DNA from: Amaurobius ferox
Lineage: Eukaryota; Arthropoda; Arachnida; Araneae; Amaurobiidae
Assembly: GCA_951213105.1 (NCBI GenBank)
Contig: OX578142.1
Coordinates: 122,726,731 to 122,790,730, forward strand
DNA length: 64,000 bases
Direction: 5' to 3'
Shown here: positions 10,315 through 21,842 of the stretch, one piece after another
Layout: the number at the start of each line of letters is the position of its first letter
How positions within the stretch are numbered: the stretch's first letter is position 1
Position numbers and translations under genes: made by a program
The notes under the pieces: model-generated
Seen by the model: the letters and a program-made list of their open reading frames with translations, nothing else
What the model was told of the DNA's origin: nothing
Database searches by the model: none

Positions 10315-11480
10315 GTAATAAAAAAAATTCAAGTAATATTAACATCACCATAGAAGCAAATTCACGGCCATAATGCCGATAAGAGAAGAGAACAGCACCA
10401 GCCCATATTCGATGATTAGTCAGAGTTAAATTCCTCCTCAGGTCTGAGTATTTAACTCTAACTAACCCAAATACATGCCTGTTTCAGATAGAGCAATAGT
10501 ACATTACTATAAATTCTCCAACCCAGACTACAGGCATAAAAAAATGAAGAAATGAAAATAGGATACATTAAGAAATTTGTATTCCCATGCGGCATGAACC
10601 CTTCTTCTTCCACCACGTGTATACACGATCAACCTCAACAGCTTAATTATTTAGAAGCACCGGAATGAACATGTCGAAATTCTATCAGGGAGGCAGTACG
10701 AACGTTCACACACAGTAATACTTCCAGATATATATATATATAGTCTATATGGAACAATAATTCACCCCAGTATCTCATGTCTCACATGTCTTGTTATCTT
10801 ATTTTACTCTCAACAGATGGCGCTTTTTCTCTTATCTAACGTATTTATTTTTATAAATGCACTATTTTCAATTCTTTACGTGATCAACGTGGAAAGGCAC
10901 GTCTGGATTAATATGTTTTCTCACATTTTATTATTTTCCCTTATGTTTAATTTGGTAATAAATTTGATATGGACTTTTATTATTTCCTTCCTGGTTTTTC
11001 TATGTATTTTTTATTATTTGATTTTATAATGTTTCAACCACGTGTGCTGCTTCATACTACGAAACATGTTATGAGAGTTTATCCGTGGTTTAAAGACCCC
11101 TGATGAGAAACATTTACTGAAACTCTATCAATTCCATTCATTGTTTATGCCTTTTAATAATTTATTATTTGATTATTATTTAATTTTAGTCATTGGGCTT
11201 CTTAAAATTTCATTATCTATTTGATGTTTGTGTTTAGGTCTAGCTATGTAATAGCATTTCCTTATTGTTCGTGTAATCTATTAAATTCCCTTCATACCGT
11301 TTCTAGGTTTTCTTTTCTACTTAATTTAAGCTATTTAGTAATCAGAATTTATTATCTTCTATCATAGTTGCACTATTATGAATTTTAAAGTTTTAAATCC
11401 TCCTCGTAAACTTAGGATGCAATTAATTAATGTATAGTTCAATTAGCTTCCATTTATATTATTTTTCATTATATAATACA
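10315..11480. other. No confirmed gene; one hydrophobic open frame
   Basis: The notable item is a 70-codon frame at 10817-11029 that is almost entirely hydrophobic. It is rich in F, L and I and has perhaps two or three membrane-length segments. Its ATG follows a splice-acceptor-like TTTTACTCTCAACAG. T-rich DNA readily produces such frames by chance. I cannot identify a family. Confidence 0.3.
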
Positions 11481-11483
11481 CAG

Positions 11484-11520
<37 letters not shown>
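11481..11520 (+). repeat. Compound (CA)n(TA)n microsatellite at a transposon edge
   Basis: CA run followed by a TA run that directly abuts the left end of the Tc1 element at 11521. The TA run probably supplied the TA target. Confidence 0.95.
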
Positions 11521-11522
<2 letters not shown>

Positions 11523-12927
11523 CTACTCAACACAGAAAATGCAACACCATAAAAGAACGAAAACAGTGTGATGATAAAGAACACATAGACAGGGATGGCA
11601 TGTATAAATAAGTCATGTTAATTCCAGAAGGATAAGCCAGACAGTAATGGCATAAACAGGGTGATCAGTAGGCATTAGGACAACTTCTTGCGGCGATACA
11701 AGCAGTAATCCTTCGAGGAACAGATGCAATGAGCATGCAGATAGTTTCCTGAGGGATGGATGACCATATGCCTTCAACCATCCTCCACAGTCTGTCCTCT
11801 GTTTGAGGCGGGACATGGCAGTCAAACGACGGCCAACAACGTCACATACATGTTCGATGGATGAGAGATCTGTAGACAGTGAAGGCCAAGGAAGCAGCTG
11901 GATACCTTGTAAGGCTTGTCTGCTGATTGTTGCCGTGTGTAGTCTTGCATTATCTTGCTGAAAAACTGCATTTTGCAACCGTTGAGGGTAGGGCAGTACA
12001 ATCGGCCGCAGCATCTTATCCATACATCGTGCCGCCATTGTGCCTCTGATACGAACCAGAGGTCACCGGCTAACGGAGCCGATGGCATCCCAAACCATGA
12101 TGCCGCATTGTCGAGCAGTATGGCGTTCAACACTCGCAGTAGGATTTGATCTGATTCCACGTCGCCTCTAGACTCTCGCACTGCGACTGTCATTCGACAA
12201 ACAGAACCGAGACTCGTCGCTGAGCACTACCCTGTCTCATTCAGTCGTCCAAGAGGCTCGAGCCCGACACCATTGCACTCTCTCCAGTCGGTGTCTTGTC
12301 GTCAATGGCAGTCATCGTAAAGGACGGTTTGAATGCAAGCTGCTTTCGGACAATTGTCGAGAAACTGTTCTCGCTGATATTGGAACATCCATTCCAATGT
12401 ATCCTGTCAATTCTGCAGAATATCGACAATTGTCGATTGTGGGACCGTCACCACATGCCGTCGAATGCGTCGATTAATGCGTCTTGACGTACGTCTGGAT
12501 GGACATGTATTACTGCGACAAATCCCACGCCCTTCTTTAATCCATCTTCTCCAAATCCTTCGCACAGTGGACGCATCTACGCGTGTTCAGCGGCGATGCG
12601 TCGGTATGACCACCCAGCTGTACGTAGGCCAAAAATGAATCCTCTCGCATGATTGTCTAAATGCTTCGGCCCCATAGGCCAGGCATCTCTTCAACAACAG
12701 GTGCCTTCTGAAATAAAAACAAGTCAGAAAACTGGTTTCAGTAGGCGACAGATAGTAACAACTGTTGGCTCATCTGCCTTTTCCATTCCTTTTATCTAGC
12801 GCTCTAATCGCGTGACCTACTTGCGTTTCAGATCATTTGCATACATCGGCCAGCTGCGTTTGTCTCGCAATTTGCATAATTTTACGGTCAAAGCTTCATG
12901 CTGTTGCATTTTCTATGCCGGGTAGTA
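11521..12927 (-). mobile_element. Tc1-like DNA transposon, nearly full length
   Basis: Terminal inverted repeats of about 30 bp lie at 11521-11550 and 12898-12927, sharing AGAAAATGCAACA. Each end is flanked by TA (11519-11520 and 12928-12929). The length (1.4 kb) is typical of the family. The single transposase gene runs leftward and is broken. Confidence 0.9.
11665..12675 (-). pseudogene. Tc1-like transposase, degenerate
   Basis: A cut-and-paste DDE transposase spread over about 337 codons in shifting frames, the usual length for Tc1. The probable start is an ATG at 12675, and the N-terminal helix-turn-helix region begins MGPKHLDNH. The order of recognisable motifs is LSDESRF (first catalytic Asp, around 12215), then a block ending MAARCMDKMLRP, then FQQDNARLHTA (second Asp), then SSIEHVCDVVG (catalytic Glu). 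I count 32 residues between the second Asp and the Glu. All three acidic residues survive. At least one in-frame TAG in the N-terminal part and several frameshifts prevent translation. The C-terminus ends in the frame stopping at 11665. Confidence 0.9.
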
Positions 12928-12929
12928 TA

Positions 12930-13105
12930 GTGCATATTTGGAGTTTCAAACTACAGCGTGTATATAAACTGATGGTCAGAAATATACGGGGTTATAGAAC
13001 TCACCAAAACAAACAACTTTCATAATACAATGTGGGGTCGGAAAGCAACCGGCGAGCCGTGAGAGGGCGTTTTCTGTGGAGTGGATGAAACGTCGCGTCA
13101 AAATG
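12930..13105. other. Short spacer between two transposon remnants
   Basis: No independent feature is seen. The last part may be the decayed 5' portion of the transposase fragment that follows. Confidence 0.4.
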
Positions 13106-13459
13106 GAGAACACAGTAAATCCGCATGCTACTTTTTCCAAATGCCACCAGCAAAGGTTCTCCGTGAATGTGTGGGCAAGGAATATCCACGACTAATTAAT
13201 TGACCCATATCTGTTACCAGACCGCCTAGACGGACAGAAGAACCTCACCTTCCTCCAGCAGGTGCTGCCAGATTTACTACGTGTTGTACCAGCAAAAAAT
13301 CATCGAGTGATTACATGGTTCTAGTACGACGGAGCTCCAGCACATTATACCAGGATTGTGCGGAACTATCTGCACATTGCTTTTCCGAACAGATGGATTG
13401 GACCTGGTGATTCCGTCGCGTGGTCTCCCAGATCTCCCCATCTGTCTTGCCTGGATTTT
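13106..13459 (+). pseudogene. Mariner/IS630-like transposase fragment (DUF4817-associated type)
   Basis: One reading frame of 118 codons carries only two stops. It contains the family blocks HQQRFSVNVWA, PYLLPDRLDG, LTFLQQVLPDLLR, YDGAPAHYT (catalytic Asp), RNYLHIAFPNRWIG and WSPRSPHL followed by the start of the LDFF motif. I recognise this arrangement from transposase-like proteins that are abundant in arthropod genomes. The fragment ends abruptly at LDF, where the family A repeat array begins at 13457. The missing C-terminus was either displaced beyond the array or lost, and it is not visible after 16265. Everything upstream of about 13106 is unrecognisable. Confidence 0.8.
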
Positions 13460-14226
13460 TACTTTCCCTGCAATGCATGGTAATGTATAGGGAAAGTATT
13501 GGAATCATACCGAAAATCATAACTCGAGTTTTCGACGGATCTACACGTTTCGAGACCTCTAGAACGCGAAAAAACTATTTTTAGCGTGACGTCTGTGTGT
13601 GTGTCTGTGTGTCTGTCTGTCTGTGTGTCTGTCTGTGCAGATTTTGTATCCACTCTAACTAAAAAAGTAATTGACCGAATTTCATAAAATTTGGTAGGTA
13701 AGTCACTTGTGGGCGAATCTGGTGCTGATTCGTTTTGAGTACGATTCGGGATAAAAGAACCCGCCTTTTTTTGCGAAATGGCCCGCAAAAGTTTGTATCC
13801 ACTCTAACTAAAAAACTAATGGACCGAATTTCACAAAATTCGGTAGATGAATCACTTGTGGGTTACCCTGGTGTTGATTAGATTTTGGTACGATTCGAAA
13901 AAAAATAACCTGCCTTTTTTGCAAAATGGCCCGCAAAAATCGTCAAAATCTAAACTAAAGAACTAGGTATACTCAAATATACCCATTAAATGCTCGTTTA
14001 ATACACCATTTTTAACGACGAACAGAATAAGGCCAACCCCATTACACTAGGACTCGCCGTTCTCGATATATTTTAGTTTTTCATATTTTCTCTACGCCAC
14101 CTTTGAAAATAAGTCCGGTTACCGAATGAGAAAGAAAATTGAATTAAAAGTGAAATAAATTTAATTAAAATAAAGAGAACGTGAATATAAGTCTGCAGGG
14201 AAAATCATGTGCTGCCCACATCACAT
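13457..14226 (+). mobile_element. Family A repeat, array copy 1
   Basis: The full-length unit starts ACTTTCCCTGCAATGCATGG with its hairpin partner AGGGAAAGT. It ends in a slightly changed form of CAGGGAAAGTCATGTGCTGC plus CCCACATCAGA. It directly abuts the next copy with no unique spacer. It is non-coding. Confidence 0.8.
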
Positions 14227-14911
14227 TTTTACTTTCCCTGCAATGCATGGTAATGTATAGGGAAAGTATTGGAATCATACCGAAAATCACAATTCGAGTT
14301 TTCGACGGATCTACACGTTTCGAGACCTCTAGAATACGAAAAAACTATTTTTAGCGTGCCGTCTGTGTGTGTGTCTGTGTGTCTGTCTGTCTGTCTGTGC
14401 AGATTTTGTATCCACTCTAACTAAAAAACTAATTGACCGAATTTCATAAAATTTGGTAGGTAAGTCACTTGTGCACGAATCTGGTGCTGATTAGTTTTGG
14501 GTATGACTCGGGTTAAAAGAACCGGCCTTTTTTTGCGAAATGGCCCGCAAAAGCTTGTATCCACTCTAACTGAAAAACTAATGTACCGAATTCACAAAAT
14601 TTGGTAGATAAGTCGCTTGTAGGCCACCCTGGTGCTGATTAGATTTTGGTATAATTCGAAAAAAAATAACCTGCCTTTTTTTGAAAAAAGGCCATCAAAA
14701 ATCATCAAAATCTAAACTTAAGAACTACGTATGCTCAAATATAGCCATTAAATGCTTGTTTAATACGGCATTTTTAGCGAAGAAAAGAATAAGACCAACC
14801 CCATTACACTAGGACTAGCCGTTCTCGAGATATTTCAGTTTTTCGTATTTTTCCTACACCATTTTTGAAAATAAGTCCAGTTTTCAAATGAGAACGAAAA
14901 TTGAATTAAAA
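14227..14911 (+). mobile_element. Family A repeat, array copy 2 (right end lost)
   Basis: Same orientation as copy 1 and highly similar to it. It lacks the final ~80 bp and fuses tail-to-tail to the inverted copy 3. Confidence 0.8.
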
Positions 14912-15677
14912 ATCTGATGTGAGCAGCACATGACTTTCCCTGCAGACTTATATTAACGTTCTCTTCAGTTTAATTGAATTTATTCCACTTTTAATTCAAT
15001 TTTCGTTCTCATTCGTAAACCGGGCTTATTTTCAAAGGTGGCGTAGGGAAAGTACGAAAAACTAAAATATCTCGAGAACGGCTAGTCCTAATGTAATGGG
15101 GTTGGTCTTATTCTTTTCGTCGTTAAAAATTACGTATTAAATCAGCATTTAATGGATATATTTGAGTATACCCAATTCTTTAGTTTAGATTTGAACGATT
15201 TTTGCGGGCCATTTTGCAAAAAAAGACAGGTAATTTTTTTCCGAATCGTACTAAAATCTAATCAGCACCAGGGTAACCCATAAGTGACTCATCTACCGAA
15301 TTTTGTGAAATTCGGTCCATTAGTTTTTCAGTTACAGTGGATACAAGCTTTTGCGGGTCTTTTCGCAAAAAAAGGCGGGTTCTTTTATCCCGAATCGTAC
15401 CCAAAACTAATCAGCACTAGACTCGCTCACAAGTAACTTACCTACCAAATTTTGTGAAATTCGGTCCATTAGGTTTTTAGTTAGAGTGGATACAAAATCT
15501 GCACAGACAGACAGACACAGACAGACAGACACACACACAGACGTCACGCTAAAAATGGTTTTTTCGTATTCTAGAGGTCTCGAAACGTGTAGATCCGTCT
15601 AAAACTCGAGTTGCGATTTTCGGCATGATTCCAATACTTTCCCTATACATTACCATGTATTGCAGGGAAAGTAAAAA
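14912..15677 (-). mobile_element. Family A repeat, array copy 3 (inverted)
   Basis: A complete copy in reverse orientation, from TCTGATGTGAGCAGCACATG to the terminal hairpin at 15640-15672. With copy 2 it forms a long inverted repeat of about 700 bp per arm. Confidence 0.8.
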
Positions 15678-15751
15678 TTAATTAAATTTAATTTAAATAA
15701 ATAGAACGTGAATATAAGTCTGCAGGGAAAGTCATGTGCTGCCCACATCAG
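15678..15751 (+). repeat. Family A tail remnant
   Basis: Only the last ~70 bp of a forward copy remain, ending CCCACATCAGATT directly before copy 4. This suggests the array once held another unit. Confidence 0.7.
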
Positions 15752-16265
15752 ATTTTTACTTTCCCTGCAATGCATGGTAATGTATAGGGAAAGTATTGGG
15801 ATCATGCCGAAAATCGCACCTCGAGTTTTCGACGGATCTACACGTTTTGAGACCTCTATAATATGGAAAAACTATTTTTAGAGTGACGTCTGTCTGTGTG
15901 TCTGTCTGTCTATTTGTCTGTCTGTGCAATGTATATATCCACTCTAACTCAAAAACTAATTGACCGAATTTTATAAAATTTGGTAAGTCACTTGGGCATG
16001 ACCCTGGTGCTGATTGGTTTTTGGTACGATTCGTAAAAACTGAACTCGCCTTTTTTTGCGAAATGGCCCGTAAAAATTTCATGTATCTACTCTAGCTAAA
16101 ATACTAATTGACCAAATTTCACAAACTTTGGTAGATAAGTTACTTGTAGGATACTCTGGTGCTGATTAGATTTTGGTATTATTCGGAAAAGAACAACCTG
16201 CCTTTTTTTACGGAATGGCCCTCGAAAATTGCCAAAATCGAAGAAAAAAAAAGCTACGTATGTTC
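15752..16265 (+). mobile_element. Family A repeat, array copy 4 (3' truncated)
   Basis: A forward copy with an intact hairpin start. Similarity fades after about 16260. Confidence 0.75.
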
Positions 16266-16965
16266 AAATATATCAATACTACTACAACCACCTTGCGACA
16301 CCCCTGATACTTGTAAGTATAAATTATTTCCATGAAATATATAGCTATTGAATAATACAAAGTGGAGAAGCTTAGGAAAATTTTGTATTTTAATATGATC
16401 AGAATTATTGGCAACAAATGCAGTGTATAGTGCTAAAATTAGATTATAAAGATCTTGTATATTAATTTATTAAAGAGATCTTTAAAATCAAAAGTCTGTA
16501 AATCATAAATATTATTTATTGTTTATAAGTTTATAATTTATTAATTAATTCTTTACTATTATCTAAAATAAAAAAGCCATTACTCAAATAACGTAGAGTG
16601 TCATTTATTTCCTTTAAAGAATTTACTAATAATTTACTAGCAGTAGTAGATGATATATTACATTACGGCCATTGGTAACAGTTCTAAATTTAATAGGGTT
16701 TTTATAAAATTTGGAATTAGAACTTTATATGAACATTTCAAAAATTTAAAAATTGAATTTAAATCACTATATCAATAATTTTATGTTTGGTACTAATTAG
16801 AGAATATGAGCTAAAATTAAATATATTATTTAATATATTTTTCAATTTATTAATAGTGTATAATAACCATGACATCTTAATACTATAAAGTGTTTTTAAT
16901 TATTTCTAACAATTTAAATTTCCAAATATTGAAAACTTCTAATGGCTCTATATATTTACAAGATA

Positions 16966-16969
<4 letters not shown>
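16266..16969. other. Very AT-rich, no gene seen
   Basis: No motif, frame or repeat relationship could be supported. Confidence 0.5.
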
Positions 16970-17039
<70 letters not shown>

Positions 17040-17084
17040 ATATACACACACACACGCACACACATATATATATATATATATATG
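16970..17084 (+). repeat. Compound (TA)n(CA)n(TA)n microsatellite
   Basis: A long TA run (about 16970-17032), a CA-rich run (17043-17064) and a second TA run. The overlapping YIYIYI-type frames on both strands are artefacts of this repeat. Confidence 0.95.
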
Positions 17085-18321
17085 TACATCTGTGTTTATT
17101 GATTTTAATATCTTAGATGGGTTACTACAGGAAGGTTTGTTGTATTTAAAGCCTTTAACTTTTACATCTTTGATTGGCAGTAAATGGTGATTATTTTTAA
17201 AGAAAGCATTAATAATAGAAGTATAAATATAATGTTTAAACCATATAACACAGTATGAATTAAAAGATTGATTTTTATTATAATATTTATTTAAAAATAA
17301 GCTTAAATGGTTAGCTCTTGTAATAATAAAATCGTAAAATAAATAATTCAAATGTTTATTTGGCAAATTTAATTATTAGAAAGGGGTATAAATATAATTA
17401 GTTTTCTTTTTTTTTTAAAGCAAAAATTCTATGATTTTCCAAATGTAAGAACTATTAAAGTTATGATATAAATTTTTGATTTCTTATTTAAAATTTAAAT
17501 GCTTATTATTAGTTTTTCTTTTTCTTTTTTTGATCTTTTCTGAAAGTTTCTATCTTTTTGTATTTGGGGTTTTATGAATAAATGATTATAAATTGAATAT
17601 TAACTATCTTTTGAGCTATTTTTCACAATATTACTATTTAGCTGTATTTGATTTAATCCATATGAAAATAGAGTAGAATTATTTTAATATAGACATTTTC
17701 AAAGAATATTCTTTCGGGTAAATTAGTTTTTATATCTAAAATGTGATACACACACCACCGAAGTTCTCATTAATTTAGAGCTCTTTTTAAAACTCATAAC
17801 ATAGTGCTTGAAAAAATAAATTGAAAAAAAAATTAATTAGGTAATATAAAAGCGATGTTAACAAGTAGAGCATCAGTTTCAACTATTTCATATCTATAAA
17901 ATTCAATTCTATGATCGAAACAAAAGTCATTGGTTATATTGAAACATATTAACAGAAGAACTTATAATCATTAAAATTTATTTCTGGTTGTGCGCCAGTA
18001 TGTCTGATCGGACGACTGATTTATTGTTATACGAATTTTGTTGTTTTATTTCTAGAAGCGATCGTCTTCACTTGATAACTTTTAAATGAACATTTGCAAT
18101 TACATGTTTTCAGTCTCTAGAAATAAATACTATAACAAAGAGTTTATGTGAACGTATTAAATCTAAATTGGTTTAACTAAGATATAACAGAGAAACATAT
18201 TCAGTATTTTAGTTAAGTTCCCTTTAAAAATAAATCTATGTTAAGTTTAGAGTAATTATGAAGTTCCATTTTAATTAATATTGAAAATCTGTGCATATTT
18301 ATGGCAACAAATATTTTATTA
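17085..18321. other. Very AT-rich, no gene seen
   Basis: Low-complexity sequence. No coding, RNA or transposon evidence. Confidence 0.5.
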
Positions 18322-18323
18322 TA

Positions 18324-19709
18324 CACTCGTTGCCATAAAAATTTGCTCACCAAGAAGTACTTGTGGGATCGTTATGAAACTTAGCATGGAGGTACGTGTC
18401 AGGCAGATATGCAAATTATTAGAAGTACAGCGTGATTGCGTATCGCGTAATGCCACCAGAGGGTGTAGAACTTTGTTCTCTCTGGCGCAGAAAAAGGTGC
18501 GCAAATGATTTTTGCCTGTACTTAATCTGCTGCAGAGGGCCGCCTTTTCATTAGGGATGCCGTTACGCCGCCATCGAAGACAATATGATCATCTGTCAGA
18601 GTTCGAGACGGGAAGAATCATCGGGATGATGGAAGGCAGGTGGTCAGCTAGGCCACTAGCCTGCCACCTAGGCCGTTCTGACTTTACTGTGAAGAGGTGT
18701 TGGGACCAGTGGACGAGAGAGAGAGGTCGCATACACGGCGGCCAGGATCAGGACGCCCTCGACAGACTCGACACGCACGCACAGCGCCAAGTGCATCATC
18801 GTCCGCCATCCGGACACAGGCAGCACCTGTGTCTACGGGTCCTCGTGTCTATCCGTGCCATCGCAAGGCGCCTGGCTGAAGGACATTTGGTATCGCGGTG
18901 TCTATTACGTGTGCTGCCAATGATACCCACCCACCGTCGCTTCCGTTTGGAGTGGTGTCGCACTCGACGGAATTGGACCGCAACCGAATGGAAACAGGTC
19001 ATCTTCTGCGACGAATCGAGATTCAATTTTTGGCAGTGATGACAACCGTGCACGTGTGTGGAGGTCCTGAGGTGAACGACTCAATCCTACCTTCGCTTTA
19101 CAGCGGCACACCTCTCCCACAGCTGGCGTGATGGTATGGTGGTGACGTCGCATACGACACCCGGTCAGCTTTAATATTGATCCACGGAACTATGACAGCT
19201 CAGCGGTACGCTCGTGACATCCATCAGCCACATGTGTTGCCACTTATGACAGGACTCCCAGGAGGTATTTTCAACAGGACAATGCTCTACCAAACACAGC
19301 AAGGGTGTCACAGGAATGCCTCCACCACATTACCACCCTTCCCTGCCCTGCGCGATCTTCAGATTGGTCACCGATCGATCATGTCTGGAATCACTTGGGG
19401 CGGCAAGTTGGACAGCCTATGTGTTTGGTCGAACTAGAGGCGCGCTTCCAAAAACTGTGGAATGAGATGACGCAGGATACCATACGAGACCTATATGCCT
19501 CAATGCCCGCCCGTATCGCATCGTGTATTCACGCTAGAGGCGACCCAACAGGGTGCTAGAACCTCTATTCATTTGTAGTTTTTCCTGCAATAAATTATCC
19601 TTTTGCTTTAATTTTGTATCACTTACTTATATCAACGTTGCACTCACATATATAAAATTCCGTTCGATTCTGACAACTCTTGGTGGCCAAATTTTTATGG
19701 CAATGAGTG
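18324..19709 (+). mobile_element. Tc1-like DNA transposon, full length
   Basis: Terminal inverted repeats of 31 bp (18324-18354 and 19679-19709) differ at about three positions and begin CACTCGTTGCCATAAAAATT. TA flanks both ends (18322-18323 and 19710-19711). The length is 1386 bp. It is a different subfamily from the element at 11521, as its ends are unrelated. Confidence 0.92.
18557..19559 (+). pseudogene. Tc1-like transposase, degenerate
   Basis: About 334 codons long, close to family length. The open N-terminal part starts MPLRRHRRQYDHLSEFETGR and contains the paired helix-turn-helix DNA-binding region, then FCDESRFNFW with the first catalytic Asp near 19011. Between about 19039 and 19290 stops and shifts disrupt the frame. 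It resumes with FQQDNALPNTARVSQ (second Asp), 32 residues, then SPIDHVWNHLGR and the C-terminal block LYASMPARIASCIHARG. The third catalytic position is Asp where Tc1 relatives have Glu (SPIEH). This could be decay or a real substitution. Confidence 0.9.
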
Positions 19710-19711
19710 TA

Positions 19712-20029
19712 TTTTACAACATTAGATTTCTCGTCAATGTAAATGGAGGGAGCCAGCTCGAATTATCAAAAATAACCCTTGATGTTCAACTGGCATGTGA
19801 AACTTCAAGGCTGGCATACACATAACACATTCTAGAAGGTAGAGTTTTTAGATAATCTTTTGTTGCTGAATATCTTAAAACTGTGATCATGTTTTTAACT
19901 TTTCTGAAGCTAATATCATTAATACATCTAATTCCATTTTTGAATTAAACTTTCTTGAAAGTTTCTTTATTGTTTCTCAATCGAGATCACTTGTTAATGA
20001 TAGTTTTTCATTTTTCCCGCTTGGAAATC
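19712..20029. other. AT-rich, no gene seen
   Basis: Nothing identifiable beyond T-rich low-complexity sequence. Confidence 0.45.
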
Positions 20030-20660
20030 TCTTGTTTTTAATTCTGCAACTTCCTATTCATTGGTATTTGTAAACTGCTTGATCGAAAACTTTTTAAGAT
20101 TCAGTTGATGAAGATAGTTCGTGTAACTTCCAAAACCGGTGAATTTATTCATTTTTTGTTTTATTCTTATTTCGGAAGTATTTTACTTACTGGCAATTTT
20201 AATGTTTTAATATTCGAACGTTATTTGAACTTGGTTGAAGAATTTTAAGCTCTTATATATAGATTTTGAAAACGCTAATTGAATTTAGTTCGAGTTGTTT
20301 GATTTTAGTTAATAAAGTTGTTTATGTAGCTTTTAAAATCGGCCACTTTCTTCATTTTATTTTTGCTATTTTATTATTTCTGTAGATTTCTATTACTGGT
20401 ATTTTTGATGTTTTAATCGCATTCTATTTTAATTTAGTTGTTGAAAATATCTCATATAGCTTCCAAATTCGGCCATTTCCTTTATATTTTGTGCCATATT
20501 CTACTTAATTCCGTAGTCTTTTATTAGTTTGTAATTTTAAATTGCTTGTTCGAATATTATTTGTATATAGTTGATGACAAATGGTCATGTAGCCTTTAAA
20601 AACAGGCTGTTTATCTTCAACTTTTGTCATATTCATAATCCTGATGTTTGCAGTTTTTTT
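20030..20660 (+). repeat. Degenerate ~130-bp T-rich tandem repeat
   Basis: Four diverged units share the order GTAATTTTAA-like block, TTGATGA-like block, GTAGCTTTTAAAATCGGCCA-like block, TTCATTTTATTTT-like block. The GTAGC landmark falls near 20125, 20327, 20457 and 20588, giving spacings of about 202, 130 and 131. The first interval contains about 70 extra bases. It is non-coding. Confidence 0.6.
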
Positions 20661-20980
20661 TTTTTGAAAATTAGGTCATGTATTTTATGATTATTCCCCT
20701 ATGTTTACTCATAGGGAACTTTTGTAGTTTCTTCTAAAGTTATTTTTCATTCCTCCTAGATTTCTTCTTTTTATAATTTTCCTTTGGCAATAATTACTTT
20801 TCTGGGTCGTGTGATACAACTATATTTTTCAAAGATTTCGCCTTTGTTGGTGCTGGTGTTTTGTCTTATTAATCTTGATGACTTCTATTTCGCCTTTGAA
20901 ACAGGTTGATAACTTCTTATTCAACCTTTACAAGCTGTTGTCTATAAAGGTTCTATGTTTATCTGTCTGTAAAGGTATGT

Positions 20981-21267
20981 TGTTGTTGTTGAGACCCAGA
21001 CCGTCCGACCTACCAGAAAGGTGTAAGGTAACTGTTTGGACGGCCGGGAAGTGCCACCCAATTTAGATCGGAACCCAGTGGGGGAGGCATCCACAGGGAC
21101 CGTACCCTCCTTCCCCTACCACCAACCTCTCGGAAGGACTTACGGACCCACATGTTTAACGTGATCGTACTTCGCGTGAACACGGCGGCAGTTTTGGCAG
21201 CGACTGGAATCGAACCCGGGCCTATCGAGTGCAACTCCAGCGCGCTAACCAATGGGCTACCGCGCCC
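20981..21267 (-). mobile_element. Complete tRNA-derived SINE with 14-bp target-site duplication
   Basis: Read on the minus strand, it starts with a tRNA-like head holding box A (TAGCCCATTGGTTAGC) and box B (GGTTCGATTCC). A conserved body and the terminal block CTGGTAGGTCGGACGGTCTG... follow, and it ends in (CAA)n. The 14 bases at 20967-20980 recur exactly at 21268-21281. The body reappears at 8619-8776 and 52170-52310, and the last part at 53690-53733. This is the best reference copy in the window. Being non-autonomous, it depends on a LINE for its reverse transcription. Confidence 0.9.
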
Positions 21268-21281
21268 CTGTAAAGGTATGT

Positions 21282-21842
21282 GTATTTATTTTTGTCTCTT
21301 TTGGTAAAACTTTTGGTAAAATTTTTTCTTAAACTCAGGCTCATCCGTAAAAATACCAGCTCGAGAACTATGATTCTATGCTTTATAGAGAACAAATTTT
21401 AATGGTGCAACGTCTTTTGCCATATATTTCGGCAATGTAAATTGAAAAAAAAAATAGCTTTTGGTCACCCTTCACCACTCTTAGATAATTTTTTTTGCAA
21501 AGGGTAGGCTATGAAATGACCAAAGATTAAAACTTGCTTTTAAAGCAAGGGCTAAGTAATATTTTTGCACGTTTGAAATAGATGCACTTTGAAAAAAAAT
21601 GTTCTATCGCTATGAAACTACGCAAACGTAATGAGTATGATGATAAATAAATGATTACATTTTCATTGCAAATTGCGACCTTATATTACAGAGCAGTGAC
21701 AGTATAATATGACAGTCATATTTAATGCCTAGTAAATTCTCCTCTGCTGGCGAAACTAGCCGGCATTACATAATATTATCTATCCTATTGTAAATTCTGT
21801 CAAATGTTTTGCAATTGTTGGACAATTTTACTCAAATTCCGC
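21282..21842. other. No gene seen
   Basis: AT-rich sequence with no identified repeat or frame. Confidence 0.45.

Noticed and set aside
10817..11029. A membrane protein or mitochondrial insertion.
   Set aside because: The frame is T-rich with no recognisable family motif. Such hydrophobic frames arise easily by chance, so it is mentioned only in the regional note.
11040..11150. CTGATGAG followed by GAAAC, resembling a hammerhead ribozyme core.
   Set aside because: No helix II can form between the two core boxes and helix I does not pair, so the match is limited to the conserved letters and is likely chance.
13459..16082. Minus-strand frames of 108-109 codons sharing SQKKA and TDRQTD-like segments.
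   Set aside because: They recur because the family A repeat recurs, the GT/GTCT microsatellite keeps them open, and the frames differ in integrity between copies, so there is no evidence of coding selection.
16883..17366. Overlapping long frames encoding repeated Tyr-Ile.
   Set aside because: They are products of the (TA)n microsatellite, not genes.
18319..19153. Additional frames antisense or out of frame to the second Tc1 transposase.
   Set aside because: They are shadows of the real transposase reading frame.
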